Translations under genes and position numbers: made by a program
Part shown: one piece after another, positions 36,331 to 49,285 of the stretch
How positions within the stretch are numbered: position 1 is the first letter of the stretch
Layout: each line of letters starts with the position of its first letter
The notes under the pieces: generated by a model
Told to the model about the DNA's origin: nothing
What the model saw: only the letters and a program-made list of their open reading frames with translations
Databases searched by the model: none
Assembly: GCA_020746875.1 (NCBI GenBank)
Contig: JAGTJL010000011.1
Location: forward strand, 744,001 to 808,000
Length of the DNA stretch: 64,000 nucleotides
Source: Rhexocercosporidium sp. MPI-PUGE-AT-0058
Taxonomy: Eukaryota; Ascomycota; Leotiomycetes; Helotiales
Direction of reading: 5' to 3'

Positions 36331-39300
36331 AAGAATAGCTTAAATTAAAACGGCAAAAGAAGTGCTAAAAAAGATATCGCTAAAGATAAATCCGGGACTT
36401 TATATTATTAATATATTTATTTTTATTTAATATATTTTTATTTTTAATAATATTATATTTTATTAATAATAATATTTTCAAATAGCTTTCTTTAAGTAAA
36501 CTAAATCTAGCACTAAAGGAGCCGTTTTCTTCTCCTGATATCCTTGCGTTTGAACGTAATAAACAAGTTATATTTGCGTTATTTAATTAAATTATTATAA
36601 TATTCGATATTTTCTTTTAAGTAACTTTTTCTTTAATTTATTAATTTATAATAAAATAGCGAGTGCTTTATAAGCTTAAGTCGACGCTATTATTTATATT
36701 ATAAGAGAAATTATAAATAATCTATTAGATTAAAAAGAACGTTTAAATTCATTCGAAAGCAGAACCGATAAATTATTTATAACTTCTTACGGCTCTTATA
36801 ATAGGGTTGATGAAGCACGGACGCGCGTATAGTAGAAGGATATTAAGGAACGTATGTGTTTAATTAGTAATATTATTATTTTCTTACTTATAATTGTTAT
36901 TTTACTTATTATAGCTTTAATATTATAATATTATAATTATTAGCAGTAGCAAAAATAAATAAAGTAAAGAAGTAGTATTTATAAATTAAGTGAAGAAGCT
37001 AGAAAGAAATTTCAAAACAACTTTTAATATAATAATCGTGATGCCGATTTATTTATTTTTCTTAATATCTTCTTAATAAACGATCTATATTATATTATAT
37101 AAAGCCGATATTATTTAATTTAGCTTTTGCTTAAAATACTTTTCGACCGTCTGTCGCGTTTATTTTTAATTATTCTATTATAAAATCTAAGATAGCTTCT
37201 TAATATATTTTACCCTTCGATATAAAATAAGTACTTAAGTAATATATTATTATACGATTCTCGCATTTTCTTATAAATTTCAATATATAATCTTCGGGTA
37301 TAATTAGATTAAGATCTCTGATAAAATGCAAAATAAGTATTTGAATTCGCGAGTAATAAAGAGATTTATACTAAAAGTAAGATAATTTAAAGCCGCTATA
37401 GTAAATAACAAAATGAAATAGCGGTAGAAGTAACTGTATACTGCTTTAATCTTTACTTATTATATTTATACTTTTGGATTTATATTAAAATTAAAATATA
37501 AAAAGAATATATATTTAAATCGATCTGGAGGTTTTATATAAGCTCGGGGGATGCTCGACGTTCTATAAGAGATACTAATATATAAGCTGTAGTCGTACTA
37601 GCAGAAAATCTAATAATTCTTATAAAAGGGCCTATTATCCGGATTACGTTAAGCATATAACGGATCGTTTGTTTATAGCTTTATATTACTTTCGTTATAT
37701 AATTTCCAAATCCTTAAGTCTAAGCGTTATAATCTCTTTCTTCTAGTGTAATCCTCTTGCCGGCTTTAGTAATTGAACTTACGGGCTAAATATAATATAA
37801 TATAATAAAATAAAATAATTTAATTTTATTAGGAAAAAGTAAATAAGCGTTTTAGAAAAGATTCTTAATAAATCGAGTCTTGCTTTCAAATAATGCCTTT
37901 GACTTTGCGTTTCTTATAAATATAAAGTAATAAGCAAGCTATTATGAAATTCCTTAATATTATCTTAATAAAAATATATATTATAAAATATTAAAACTCT
38001 TAGTTTTTAAAAAGCTCTGGTTATATCTTATCTCGCGCTTTTTAATTTAAATAATAAAATTATTAGTACTTTTTATTCAGATTTTATTTAAGGAATTAGA
38101 AATTTATAATTATATTTAATTTAGAAAGGAGGCTTTAAAGATCCGTAATCGCTTATTCTTTAGGTTTACGTAATTGAGAATCGTTTAAATTAATTATTCG
38201 TTTTACGATTTTGAAAGTAATAAATTTAATATTTAAGTATAATATTTATTATATTATTTAAAATAGTTTAAGTAGCAATCCTTATCTTATACGCAGCTGC
38301 CGTTAAATAATTTAAATTTTGCGGCTTAAATTTATATTTTATTCTTTATATTTTATTTCTGTATTTTGTTTCTGTATCTTAACTTTAAGAAAGGATATTA
38401 GAAATAATCTTTTTTAAAATAAAAAATATAATATTAGAGGTATTTCTACTTTTGTTTAAGCGGACTTCTTAATTGATCGACGCTGTAGCGGGTCAAAAAC
38501 AGCTTTTTTAATAAAGGGGCTAGTTAATTTGTAAATATTATCGCCGATATTAACGTGGACTAGGACGAGCACGCTAAGGTTTATTATGAGGATTATTTCA
38601 CTTATATATTCTGATTTAATATAATGACTTCGATATTTTAAATATCGCCATAAGCCCTCTGAATATTAAAGGACAAATAAATTCCGCTTTTAGTCTTTGC
38701 ACCTGATTTGTATACTTAGTCTATATACCTTAAATTCTGGATACTGCTCGAATATGCTTATTAAAAATCATAATTTTTAATATTTCTAATTAAATATTAA
38801 ATATACGTAAGGTTTTATTTATTTAATTTAAAGCGTTATATTAATAATAAATGTACCTTTTAATGTGGAAAACATTAACTCTTATGCTTAATAAATATAG
38901 AATTAATAAAAATACTATTATTTATTCTAATATAGCTGCGACATCAGCTATTCGACCTAATGAAATTAATATTATATATAATACTGCTATTATTAATTTA
39001 AGTATAAGAATAGTAGTTTTAATATAATAAGATAATCGCATAATATTGTTTTAGGAAATAGTCGAGATTATTCGAAGCTCTTAATAAATAAGAAATATAG
39101 CAATCGAGTAACAGAACTTATTCTAAAGTCAGTAAAAAGACTAATATAAGGTAAGTAAATATATATAAAAATAATTATAAGGCTTTAATAAAGAATCTTG
39201 TATTAATATATATTAAAGATAAAAAGTAATATTAGCGCTAATCCATTAATATTAATAGAAATAACAATTATTACGAGGCACTTAAATTCCTTTCGTTTGA

Positions 39301-39840
39301 TTTTTATTAAAAGAGAGCAAGTAATTAATAACTATTTATATCGTAATTAACGAATAAAGATAAACGATATAGCTGCAAAAATAGCTGTAGCAATATACTT
39401 TTTAATGAAAAGTAATCGAGAACTCCCTTCGGTAATATTGAATATAAATCTAAGTTAAGTATTAATTAAGAAATATGAAAATAGAAATAGAAAATACGTA
39501 CGTAATTCTTTTATTAATATTTATAAACGAATATTATGGTCGCTTATTTTGAATCTAGATTAAAAGAAGTCCTAATAATATTCTTATAAATATTATTAAT
39601 ATATTAATTCGTGATTAAGAAGTTGTTGACTTGTTTAAGCAAATGTAATAATAAATAATATAATAAGTAATATAAAAAGTAAATATAATTTAATTACTTC
39701 TTTGAGTTTTATAAAATAAGTAAAGAATATAATAATGCTTTATAATTACTTTAATTTTAATATATAATATAATATAAAGAACGGAAAGAATAATACTTTA
39801 TTAATAAAAAGTAGCATCTACATATTAAAGTATAAGTAAT
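36331..39840. other. AT-rich relics, no gene identified; decayed minisatellite at 38336-38383
   Basis: At 38336-38383 are three to four decayed copies of the 13-bp unit (TTTCTGTATTTTG), in which CpA has become TpA relative to the 41.6 kb tract. Frames around 37,050-37,450 (minus) and 38,460-38,700 (minus) are partly open but match nothing I know. Confidence 0.4.
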
Positions 39841-41165
39841 AATAACGACTAGTATTTTTTCCGTTAAAGATTAAGTAATACAAGTAAGATACTTATAATC
39901 GCGTATTAAAATCGTTTTAATAATAACTCGGGTCGAATAAGAAATAATATTAAGGTTTAACGGATAAGCAAAAGAGCGTAGTATTACTTATATATAAGGA
40001 TTTACTTTTAAAAGACCTTTAGTTACTTGCTTTTACTATAATTATATCTCGGTTCCCGCTCTTAAATATTATATTAATAAACTAACGTTTAAATCTTATA
40101 AGACGACGTATTTTGATTCTTATTAAAAGTATAAGAGCAGGCCATAATAATACAGCTTATAAGCTGAGAAAAATACTATAATTTCGAGGAGTCTATATCG
40201 AGGTCTAAGATTATATCGATGCTCTCTTATTACCGATTCGCTTTTTTTATAAAGAGACTTACGGATTAATAATTTAATATACGTTTTAAGCTTTCCAACT
40301 TATGTTTTCTTTCTTTAAATATATTTTAATTTAATATTACGTTATTTATTTCTTAAGAGTTAAGCTTTCCTTAAGTAAAATAAAAAAGTAAGTTTAAGGT
40401 TTCGACGCGATAATTTTAATATATTTAGTTATAAGTTAAGCCTTAAGAGTTCTTTAAAATAGAAATCTGCTAAATATAATTACGTTTATATATTTAATAG
40501 ACTCAGCTTTTTACTAAATATAATTTTATAATAGGATAAATATTTATATTATATTATACGTTAATGCCATTTCATAGGCTTTTAAATATAATATTAAAGT
40601 TAATTAAATCAAACTTTTAATTAGCGAGAAATTCTCGAAGGATATAACGTTTACTCGCAGCGTTATACGCTAATATTTTAGTATTCATTTTATAAAACTG
40701 CTTATTATTATAATTTTTAATTTACTTAAGATTGAAAAAGTTAGTAAAACCGTCTCCGAGATTTTAAGACGCTTTAATATACGTATTTTTATTTTATATA
40801 AATATAACGAAGATCTTCGAATAAAAATATAATATTATAATAAAGTTATTATATTAAACTAACGTATAAATCTTGAAAAGTTATACGCTGCCGCCGACGT
40901 AATAATACATAACGCTAGTAATATATCTTTTGCGGAGGCGCTAATTATTAGACTTCCAGTTATTATATATCTTTTAATACCTAATTATAGCCGGGCAAAT
41001 GCGAACGAGTTAATAAGATAAGGGGCAGTTTCTTGGCCGAAAACGCTTGAAAAACTATATACTTTAATAAGTAACGCTATTACGTAAAGAAGCCGTATTC
41101 GCTTAAGAAATAAAGAGCTTACGGATCTTATTATAAGCAACCGAGTCTCGGATATTTAATATATA
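39840..41165 (+). pseudogene. GT-B glycosyltransferase (family 28/MGDG synthase-like) remnant
   Basis: The clear part is 40,855-41,160 on the plus strand: LEKLYAAADVIIHNASNIS, then FAEALIIRLPVIIYLLIPNY, SRANANELI and GAVSWPKTLEKLYTLI. This is the C-terminal nucleotide-sugar site of GT-B enzymes of the MurG/MGDG-synthase type: ADV-I---G--T-AEAL--GLPVI----PG----NA--L---GAG. The Gly of the GxGT turn appears as Ser/Asn changes. Upstream, 39,880-40,840, a plus-strand frame continues in fragments but I could not confirm an N-terminal Rossmann motif, so the start is a guess. If correct, the intact ancestor would transfer a sugar from a nucleotide donor to a lipid or sterol acceptor. Confidence 0.5.
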
Positions 41166-41169
41166 AAAT

Positions 41170-41480
41170 TAATAGGTTTAAAGAAATTAAAAACGTCTGT
41201 TTTTATATGACGAGAGATCCCTCGAGAATTAATAAAGGTTCCTTGATTTTAATTAATTTAAAATTAAAATATATTATTGAAAATTTATATAAATCCTTAA
41301 TTTAAAGACTTATATAAACTTAAAATATATATCTTAATTCTAATAACGAATTTTACGGATTTACTTACGTTTAGCTTAAAGCAGAAGTATATACGACTTA
41401 CGTAATTAACTTAATTCCTTAAATAAAGTATATAAAATCAAGCTATTTATTACTCGGCTATTTAATATAAATATAATTTG
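41170..41480 (+). repeat. Dispersed repeat, copy A
   Basis: From about 41,320 to 41,545 this matches 45,700-45,932 at roughly 70 percent by eye. Shared blocks include ACTTAAAAT, TTTGCGGATTTGCTT/TTTTACGGATTTACTT, ACGTAATT, AAGCTATTT, TATTTAATATAAATA and GCTTACTTAGTT-TATATTAAGTT. Both copies then run directly into a 13-bp minisatellite tract in the same orientation. Confidence 0.65.
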
Positions 41481-41544
41481 TATTATTTACTTTTTACGCT
41501 ATTATCTGTAAGCCCTTGCTTACTTAGTTCTATATTAAGTTATA

Positions 41545-41700
41545 TTCTGTTTTTATACCCCGGCTCTGCACTTCGGCTTTGTATCCCGGCTCTACACCCC
41601 GGCTCTGCACCCCGGCTCTGCACCCCGGCTCTGCACCCTGTTTCTGTATCCTGTCTCTATACCCTGTTTCTGCACCTTGTCTTTATATCTTTTTTCTATA
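41545..41700 (+). repeat. 13-bp minisatellite, best preserved tract
   Basis: About 11 copies of a 13-bp unit, with CCCCGGCTCTGCA as the conserved form in the centre and CCCTGTTTCTGCA/TATCCTGTCTCTA at the edges. It is GC-rich inside AT-rich flanks, so this array has largely escaped mutation. The plus-strand open frame of 95 codons at 41478-41765, with repeated Pro/Gly/Ser/Ala/Leu, is a product of the array and not credible as a gene. Confidence 0.88.
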
Positions 41701-44700
41701 TAATCTCTTTACTTAATCTTTATATTCGTTTTTGGCAGTTATTACCCCGGTCTTATTTATATTAATTAATTAAATTGCAGTTTATAGCACGAAAGATATA
41801 TTAGAATAATATTATTATAAATTAAGGTAAGAGCATGCGAGGTAAGTTAATATATTGCCTCTGCCTCTTTTCTCCGGTCGGTCTTATTTTTCGAGTTTAT
41901 AATTTTATTAATTTCCTTTTTGTTTATTTTAACATTTTAAAAAAATATCTGAATTCGGAAAAACTTTAAAACCTTATAATATTCTTAATATAATTAATAG
42001 CGATAATTCACGAGAATATTCGGAAAACTCTATAGATTATATTGAAAATATTGATAAAAATATTATACTTTTATTAATTAATAATAGTCGACAAGTATAG
42101 GCTTTTATATTAAGAGCTTTTGTAATTAAAGGCTTGATATAAAGTAAATATTACTTTCTGCATCTTAATTGCTTAACTAATATTAATAAGTTTCCCGTTA
42201 GCCTTTGGAGTCTTCTAATCATATTATTAAAATAATAATATCTTTATTAATAATTAATATCTTTCGTTAGTTAAGACTTTAATTATTATATGTTCTTATT
42301 ATTCCTTCTTTATAATATATAAATTTTTTTTACAAAACAGTTAATATTTTACTTAATAAGTAATATCATATCTTAGCACACTTTTGATTGCTTTCTTTAT
42401 TATTAAGTATCCTATATACTAAAGATATATAATATAAAGTGGATAATTAATCTGCACTCTTATATTAATTATTAATAGCTTTGCTATAAAAGTATAGTAT
42501 TTAATAATTATATAAGGATTTCTTTACGGCTTTGGCTTCTTAATTATATATTACTTATTCTTAAATATATTAAATAAATAATTTATTAAACGGCAAGAAT
42601 TAACTTATAATATTTTATAAGTTTCGCTTTAATCTTTCTAATTTTATTTAATTTATATACAGATTTAGTTTTATTAAGATTTATAACTTTAAGGTATTAT
42701 TTTTAATTAAGAAGATGCTAAAATAATATAATTATATCACGATATTAAAAGCATATGCAATTGCGGTTATATATATCTTAATCGGTTAAATCGAAAGAAA
42801 TATTAATAATATTCTTAATTTAATTTATATTCGTCGGGTTAATACTTCTTCTCCTTCGTAGTCGTCTTTTATATTAATCTGGAATTAATACCGAGAACAG
42901 ATTAAATCTCGCAATCTTTAAAGAATTTATTTTCTTCGTAATTATATAGTCGAACATCTTTTAAGAGCTAATATTCTTCTTATTAAGCATTTACTTATTA
43001 TATAAGTTATTTTAAAATAACTTTATATTAAAAACATTAATATATTATAGCTTATGCATTTACGATTAGTCTCTTATCTAGCTAAGGAACTCTATTACTC
43101 TCTCTTCTTAACGTTTCCTAAATAATTAACTAAATTAGCATAGGTTACCTCTCGGACCGTTTTGAGCTAATCGCTTTTATAATTGGCTTAACGCTCTACT
43201 CTTAGGCTGTCGTTCTCAGTACTTAGTATTCTAGCAGAAGTTTTACTTCTTTACTTATATTTTACTTATTATATAAGTTATTTATTAGTAATTATAATAT
43301 ATTATATTACCGTTTCGTTATAATATTAACTAATAAGCTTATTATAAGACTATAGCTATATAATATATTTAAATTTCAGCGGAGGATAAGGAACTTTATT
43401 AAAGGACCTATAAATAGTATTTTAGCGAGGAATATTTATATAATAGCGAAGTACGAAAACTTTATTTTTTTTATTAATATTATATTTTTAATTAGCTCTT
43501 TTAATAAATTATATTATTAAGTTTTTAAATATTATTATTTTAACTTTCGGGGCCGATATATAAACTCTTTTTAATAGAATTTAGTAAACGTTCGTAATAT
43601 ACTTACATCTTTTATATATAGCTCTTTTCGCTTTATTTTCACTTATTTAATTTAATATGCCGCTATATTACCCTTCTTCTTTCCTTAATATTAAGTTATT
43701 TGCGAAATTATACAAGACTTACTAACTGAAGATACTTATTACTTATTTTAAGTTATAAACTGCTTTTTAATAATAAATTATATACTTTTAATAAAAACAC
43801 TTCTTATATTTTATTAATTTAATTAATAAAATAAAATTTACAAAAACTAATTAAGATTTTATAAAGACAATCTAAGCGAATTTAATAATTATAACTTAGA
43901 TTTCTATAAAAATAGAAATAGCTAATAAATCTTAACGTCGGCGCTAATTTATACTTACTCTCTTACACTCTATCTCTACATCCTGTCTTTGCACGCTGCA
44001 CCTTATACTATAGAGCTGGGACGTTTACTATACCTGTTAGCTAATACGCGTAACGTTAATCTTTCCCGTTATATAACTACTTCTATAAAAATCACAAATG
44101 AATTCACGCTTTATAAAGCTCTAAACTATAATAAAAAGCTTAAATAAGATTTACTTACTAAGCCGGGAATAAGACAGAGTATTTATATTTAATTTATCTT
44201 AATATAATTAATAATCCATATAATAGCAAATGAGCTAGCTGAATATAACGTAATAAGAATAAGAAAAATTATTTATATAACGTATTTTTTAACTTTCCGT
44301 AGCTTTCCTTACTTATTCTCGTTCTTATAATTAGCGCACAATATTATTAATTTCAGCGCTTTTATATAAATACTTATAAATTCTTAAATATTAAAAGCTC
44401 TTACTTAAAAGTATTAAAATTCGGCTTGGCCCTGCGAGTTAATATCTAGCAAGTAAAGACTGCTAATTAAATAATATAAAAATAGCTATCTTAAATAATT
44501 CTAATTATTATTAAAGTCGTCGTACGGTAAGGGTCCCTGGATATTTTGTCGATTGTTTAAAATAAGAGATCGGTAGAATTGCCCCCGTATCTGTAATCTC
44601 GCCAGAGCAATAATAGTAAGGACGACGGCAGTGTTAATAATACTCTGAAAGTATATTTTGTAATAAGTAAATAAGATGTCTGTCTTTTCTAATTATAATT

Positions 44701-45160
44701 AATAAGTCTAGCTAATTATTTAATTATATTGTTTTTAATAGGAATCGATTTTAAGATAATCGTGAGAATAATAACGGATATAACAGGTTTAATATTTAAT
44801 TTAATAATTATAAATAATATTATCTCAAATTAGAACTCTTATAACGGTGTTAAAACGAGCTCTTAATTCTGGAGCCAGAATTGGTTCTCGAGAGGCACTT
44901 TAATCTTATTTTTAATAATTACATTTAATCTTTCTTCTAAGAGTATTAGCGCTATTTAAGCGCTGCATAGCCTTAATTAATATTGCATATATATTATAGT
45001 AAGCCCATAAAGCCTTTTTAAAAATTAGCTTCTTTTCTTCCTTTATTAACTCTTTACTTAAATTTAATCTTTAGCGCTTTTACTTAGAAGTTATAAATCT
45101 TTATACTTTTTTCTTATTCTTTTAGCTTTTACTTAAGATCCGTTAAGCGATTTAATACCT
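41701..45160. other. AT-rich relics, minisatellite at 43968-44002, GC motif at 44869-44884
   Basis: A short tract of the 13-bp unit (TCTCTACATCCTG, TCTTTGCACGCTG) lies at 43968-44002. The third copy of the GC motif, CTGGAGCCAGAATTGG, is at 44869-44884; it differs from the other two by an ACC to ATT change consistent with C-to-T mutation. A plus-strand frame near 42,830-43,000 (NYIVEHLLRANILLIKHL) is partly open but unidentified. A patch of higher GC lies at 44,520-44,650. Confidence 0.45.
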
Positions 45161-45932
45161 TATAATAACTCCGCGTATTATGAATATTATATTACTTTTA
45201 AACTTATATAAGCATCTTAAATAGCAAGAGAACTCGTTCTTATTACGGGTATATTACGAGTTACGTATTGCGGCTTTAGAGCGATACGAGTTATTAGCCG
45301 ATATTAATAAAATATATATTAACTTTATTATAAATATTATTTATATAAACTTCAATATCGACAATTTCGCTAATTCTTTTCTTTTCTCGAGTGAAAATAA
45401 TATTAATTTTAAATTATTTACTATCGATATCGAGTAGATTCAGTTCGTTAAGCTAAAGCGATTTATAAAAAAGTTTAATTAGTGCCGAGGACTTCGAAAG
45501 CTTATTATTTTAGTTAAATTTAATTAAGTTATAAAGAAAAAATACGAAGCGAAGCTGTCGGTAACTTTAAAGAAATACGAAAATATAGAAGATACTCGTT
45601 TCTTTAATCTAATATATTATTATAACGACGATTCAGTTACTTTTATTAAAATACTTGAAGCAATTTCTATTATATAAGTCTGGGGGGCTTAGAAGCACTT
45701 TATTAATAAGGATAAATAACTTAAAATTTCGGTAATCGCTTAATTACTCGTTAGAAGTTTTGCGGATTTGCTTTAAAGAATATATAAATAACGTAATTCA
45801 TTTAACGTCTTAAGTAAAATATAAAAAGCAAGCTATTTTCTTTTCTTAATTATTTAATATAAATACAAACTGAATTGCATACGTTTTACATTATTATCCT
45901 GCGGAGCCCTGCTTACTTAGTTTTATATTAAG
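45160..45932 (+). pseudogene. Unrecognised protein at repeat copy B
   Basis: The plus-strand frame stays open for long stretches: SERYELLADINKIYINF at about 45,275, AKLSVTLKKYENIEDTRFF at about 45,550-45,610, NDDSVTFIKILEAISII at about 45,630-45,680, then SVIA-LLVRSFADLL and a terminal region at about 45,850. The last 230 bp are shared with copy A at 41.3 kb. No domain was recognised; the helical, charged composition could suit a transposon accessory protein or a host protein. Confidence 0.42.
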
Positions 45933-45976
45933 TTGCACCTTGTTTCTGCACTTTATTTCTATACTTTACTTTTATA
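45933..45976 (+). repeat. 13-bp minisatellite tract, degenerate
   Basis: Three to four copies of the CACCTTGTTTCTG/CACTTTATTTCTA type, immediately after repeat copy B, the same arrangement as at 41.5 kb. Confidence 0.65.
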
Positions 45977-48900
45977 TATACAGAATTAAGACGTTAATCC
46001 TTAAGATTTAAGTATAATATATATTTTAGGCTTGCAAATAACTTTAAAAAGAATTATTAAAAAGGATAAGTCTAAAACTTAGCGCCTTTCGATTCTTATA
46101 ACGCTATTTAATTTAAAAAGCCACAGAATTATAAGTGTAGTATTATTCCTGAATTCTTTATTAGGTTATTTATTAACATTTTGCCGTCTCTCCGCCTTTA
46201 TTAGGTTTCTCTTACCTTTATATTTTATTATATTAATAGTATATATAATAGATTAAACGCAAAACTGAGAAAAAGTAATAAAGGCGTTGCCTTTTTGCCG
46301 TAATAAAGATATAAAAAATAATAAAGTCGAAAACTATATTAGCTTTATATAAGACTCCTTTAGTCTTACTGGCCCGCTGACTATTTACGGGAAGTTCAAA
46401 AGAATAATATACGGTTCTTTAGCGATAGTAAAGCTAATACTTATTATAAGCTGCTCTCGAAGATGTAAAATATTTTAAGCCATAAGTAGTATTAAAGTTA
46501 AAGCCTTAAATAAAAGCTTATTACAGGCTCTTGTCTTTACCTTCTGCACGGCCGACGATATTCTCCGGTTTTATCGTTACGTATTAATACTTTAATCTTC
46601 GTTTAATATTAATATTAAAAAAACTAATTAATATACTCGACTTATCGAGGTCGCTTTATATATTATTAGTAGGATCGTTCACGTTAAGTTTCGCTATACT
46701 TATAGCGCTATAATTAAGCAGAATATAATAATTATCGCTACGTATTATACTTATTAGGACTTTCTTAATTTTATTACTAGCAAAAACTTAAGAATTATTA
46801 ACTTTTAAATTAAAAGTTAATTTTCATTTAATAAAAAATTATCTTAAGGAAATATTAAAGACCCGCGCGATATCGAAGTTATAACTTAAAATAATCTTTT
46901 CAATTCTGTTTGCTAAGCAATTCTCGAATATAATATAATTAGGTTACGTTCTGTTATTTCTAAATTTAAAGATAATAATAATTAAAATAATTAAATAAAA
47001 TAAAATATTAATACTATTAACGTTATATTTATTATATTTATTTCTTACGGTTAAGATATAGCTAGTATAATTAAGTCGGGCTGGGTTCACTTAACGGCTG
47101 ACTTAGATAAAGAAATTACGGTGCTTACTCTAAGCTTATATATCCCATTCCTATTAATTAAGACAATAAGTAAAGGCACATATTACTTAAGTTAATGAGA
47201 GTCTCTGGAGCTTATTAAATATTATGAAAACGAAAAGAAATAGGCCTTAGCCGAAATAATCATTACATTTACTTTAGTATTAAACGCTAATACTATTAAC
47301 ATTATTGCAAATAATATATTTACATTAAGCCACCAGAACTTAGCGCGAGGTTTGAGATAAAGTAAAATATAATATAATAAAGAAGAAGAAGTTATTATAT
47401 TTTTCTATTTAAACTTTTAATTACAATTTTAATTAAATATATATTTAATGACTTAAATTCAAAGTAATTGTAATTGTCTAGCGTTATAATATTAGCTTGA
47501 CTAGTTTAAGAATCAAAACAGGCTCGTAAGAAATATTTAGTTTACCTTACGCAAGCGCAATTAATAAGAGCCTGTTCTAGCAGCTTTCGTTATCTCAATC
47601 TGTAGGCTGTTTGGATACGAATATATAAGTCTTATTAATTATATTCAGCGTCTTAAACGCAAAGCGAATCACTACCGCGAACTTACATCTCGAACTTGAT
47701 TTCTTAAAAGTAATTAATTAATATTCAGACTTATACTTATATTAACTATTACCGCATATAAAATATGTAAATATCAGTAATAAAAGCTTAAAAGAGAGTC
47801 TATTAACGTAAGTAATATGAGCTTTAATAAGATAAAATAAGTAAGTATTATATATATAAGAACTAAAACCGGTTATTCAAAAAGTTAAAGGAGAATCTAG
47901 CCTTAAATGCTTCCTTATATAAAGCTCTTGTATTAGCATCTATTTTGCTTTTTAACTTTTAGTAATAAATTAGCGCATCTGAAAATAAGGAGTATAAGAT
48001 CGTTATCTTATTTGCTAAGTAGAGATATTAATATAAATTACGTTATAATAACTCGGAAGTAAGCACCGGTATCTGCGTTATGAATTAGCTATAGCTTTCT
48101 TTATAAGTATTCTTATTTCACGTAGCCTATTTCAGTTAATTAATTTAATTAGCCGAAGTTTATTTAGTTTAACTTAAGTGTGACTTTATGCGACCGGGCA
48201 TAATAAAGGCTTTAATTCACTAGAGCTCTTATTTAATATTAATCTAGCCCTTAACTCATCTATTAGCGGCATTATTTTATTTACTATGCGAATGTACTTA
48301 TACATATCGCTTCTAAGATAATCTACTATTATTACGCTTTTTACAAATCCTGATAGAGTATCTGATTAATAATCGTAAGCTCTTTCAGTTCTTGCTTGAA
48401 TTGTTATCGAATTTCGGATTTTATTACGGCCTAATTCTTTTATTAATTTAGCTCTCGTTTAAGCGTTATATTTTCTCTATGCAATTTATTTATTCTCGTA
48501 TTAAAGCTTACTTATATAAGCTGAATAAGTTATTAATTGATTTAGAAACTTAAGCTATTTATATACTTTTATTAATACAAAAAACTCTTAGATATTGCCG
48601 ATAGAGCCCGTCCTAGTTGCTAAACTTGCAAGTATAGCCTTAAACGTAAAACTAATTCCTTTATATAATTCCTTATATGCCCCGATTAAATAATCGCTTA
48701 TATTTTTAAAAAAGAGGTGCCTTTTCTTTAGTAAGATTTTCTATATATAAAGATCATTAATTTCAGTTATAAAACGAACTTGTAATAATTTAATTAATAT
48801 TTTTACTTTATCTTCTAGAACTTTATTAATAAGAACTTAAAGAAATATATAAAGAAAGACTTACGGATATACTTTAATAATTCTTCTTAACACTTACTTT

Positions 48901-49285
48901 TCTACTTGCTGCGTTCAAGGTTACTTGATTTAATTAGAGCTATTTAATATAAAATATAAAGGATTGAAAGCGAAAAGGTATTATAATAGTTTCAGAGATA
49001 GGCATTAATATACTATTTAGCTTACTTAAGAAAGCGTAATATAATATAAAACTGTTTTTAGGCTCTTAAACTAGAATATTTATTTTTAAAAAGTCCTTTT
49101 CTAACTCTATTGCTTTTTAATAATAGCTATTGCTTTCCCGATAAATAATTGCTTAAGACGTAAGAAATAGGCAGATATGGCCTTCGAACTAAATTTATAC
49201 TCGCGGAGAGAGATTATAGATCAGCCGATAGCTTATAAACTTAAGTAAACTAAAAGCTAAAGTAGCTATTATTTACTCTTATAAT
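45977..49285. other. AT-rich relics, no gene securely identified
   Basis: A plus-strand frame at about 46,500-47,240 is partly open. Its SIIKSGWVHLTADLDKE segment (about 47,055-47,110) is vaguely like the end of a short-chain dehydrogenase, too weak to call. No GC island or tandem repeat was found between 47.3 and 49.2 kb. Confidence 0.3.

Noticed and set aside
41478..41765. 95-codon frame with Pro/Gly/Ser/Ala/Leu repeats as a gene
   Set aside because: It is the translation of the 13-bp minisatellite array read across frames; no promoter or homologue-like content is evident.
8795..45976. The dispersed 13-bp tracts as a CRISPR-like array
   Set aside because: Units are contiguous without spacers, in a eukaryotic context, with RIP-type variation.
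47040..47240. Short-chain dehydrogenase C-terminus
   Set aside because: Only one short segment (SGWVHLTADL) is suggestive; no TGxxxGxG or YxxxK motif was located upstream in frame.
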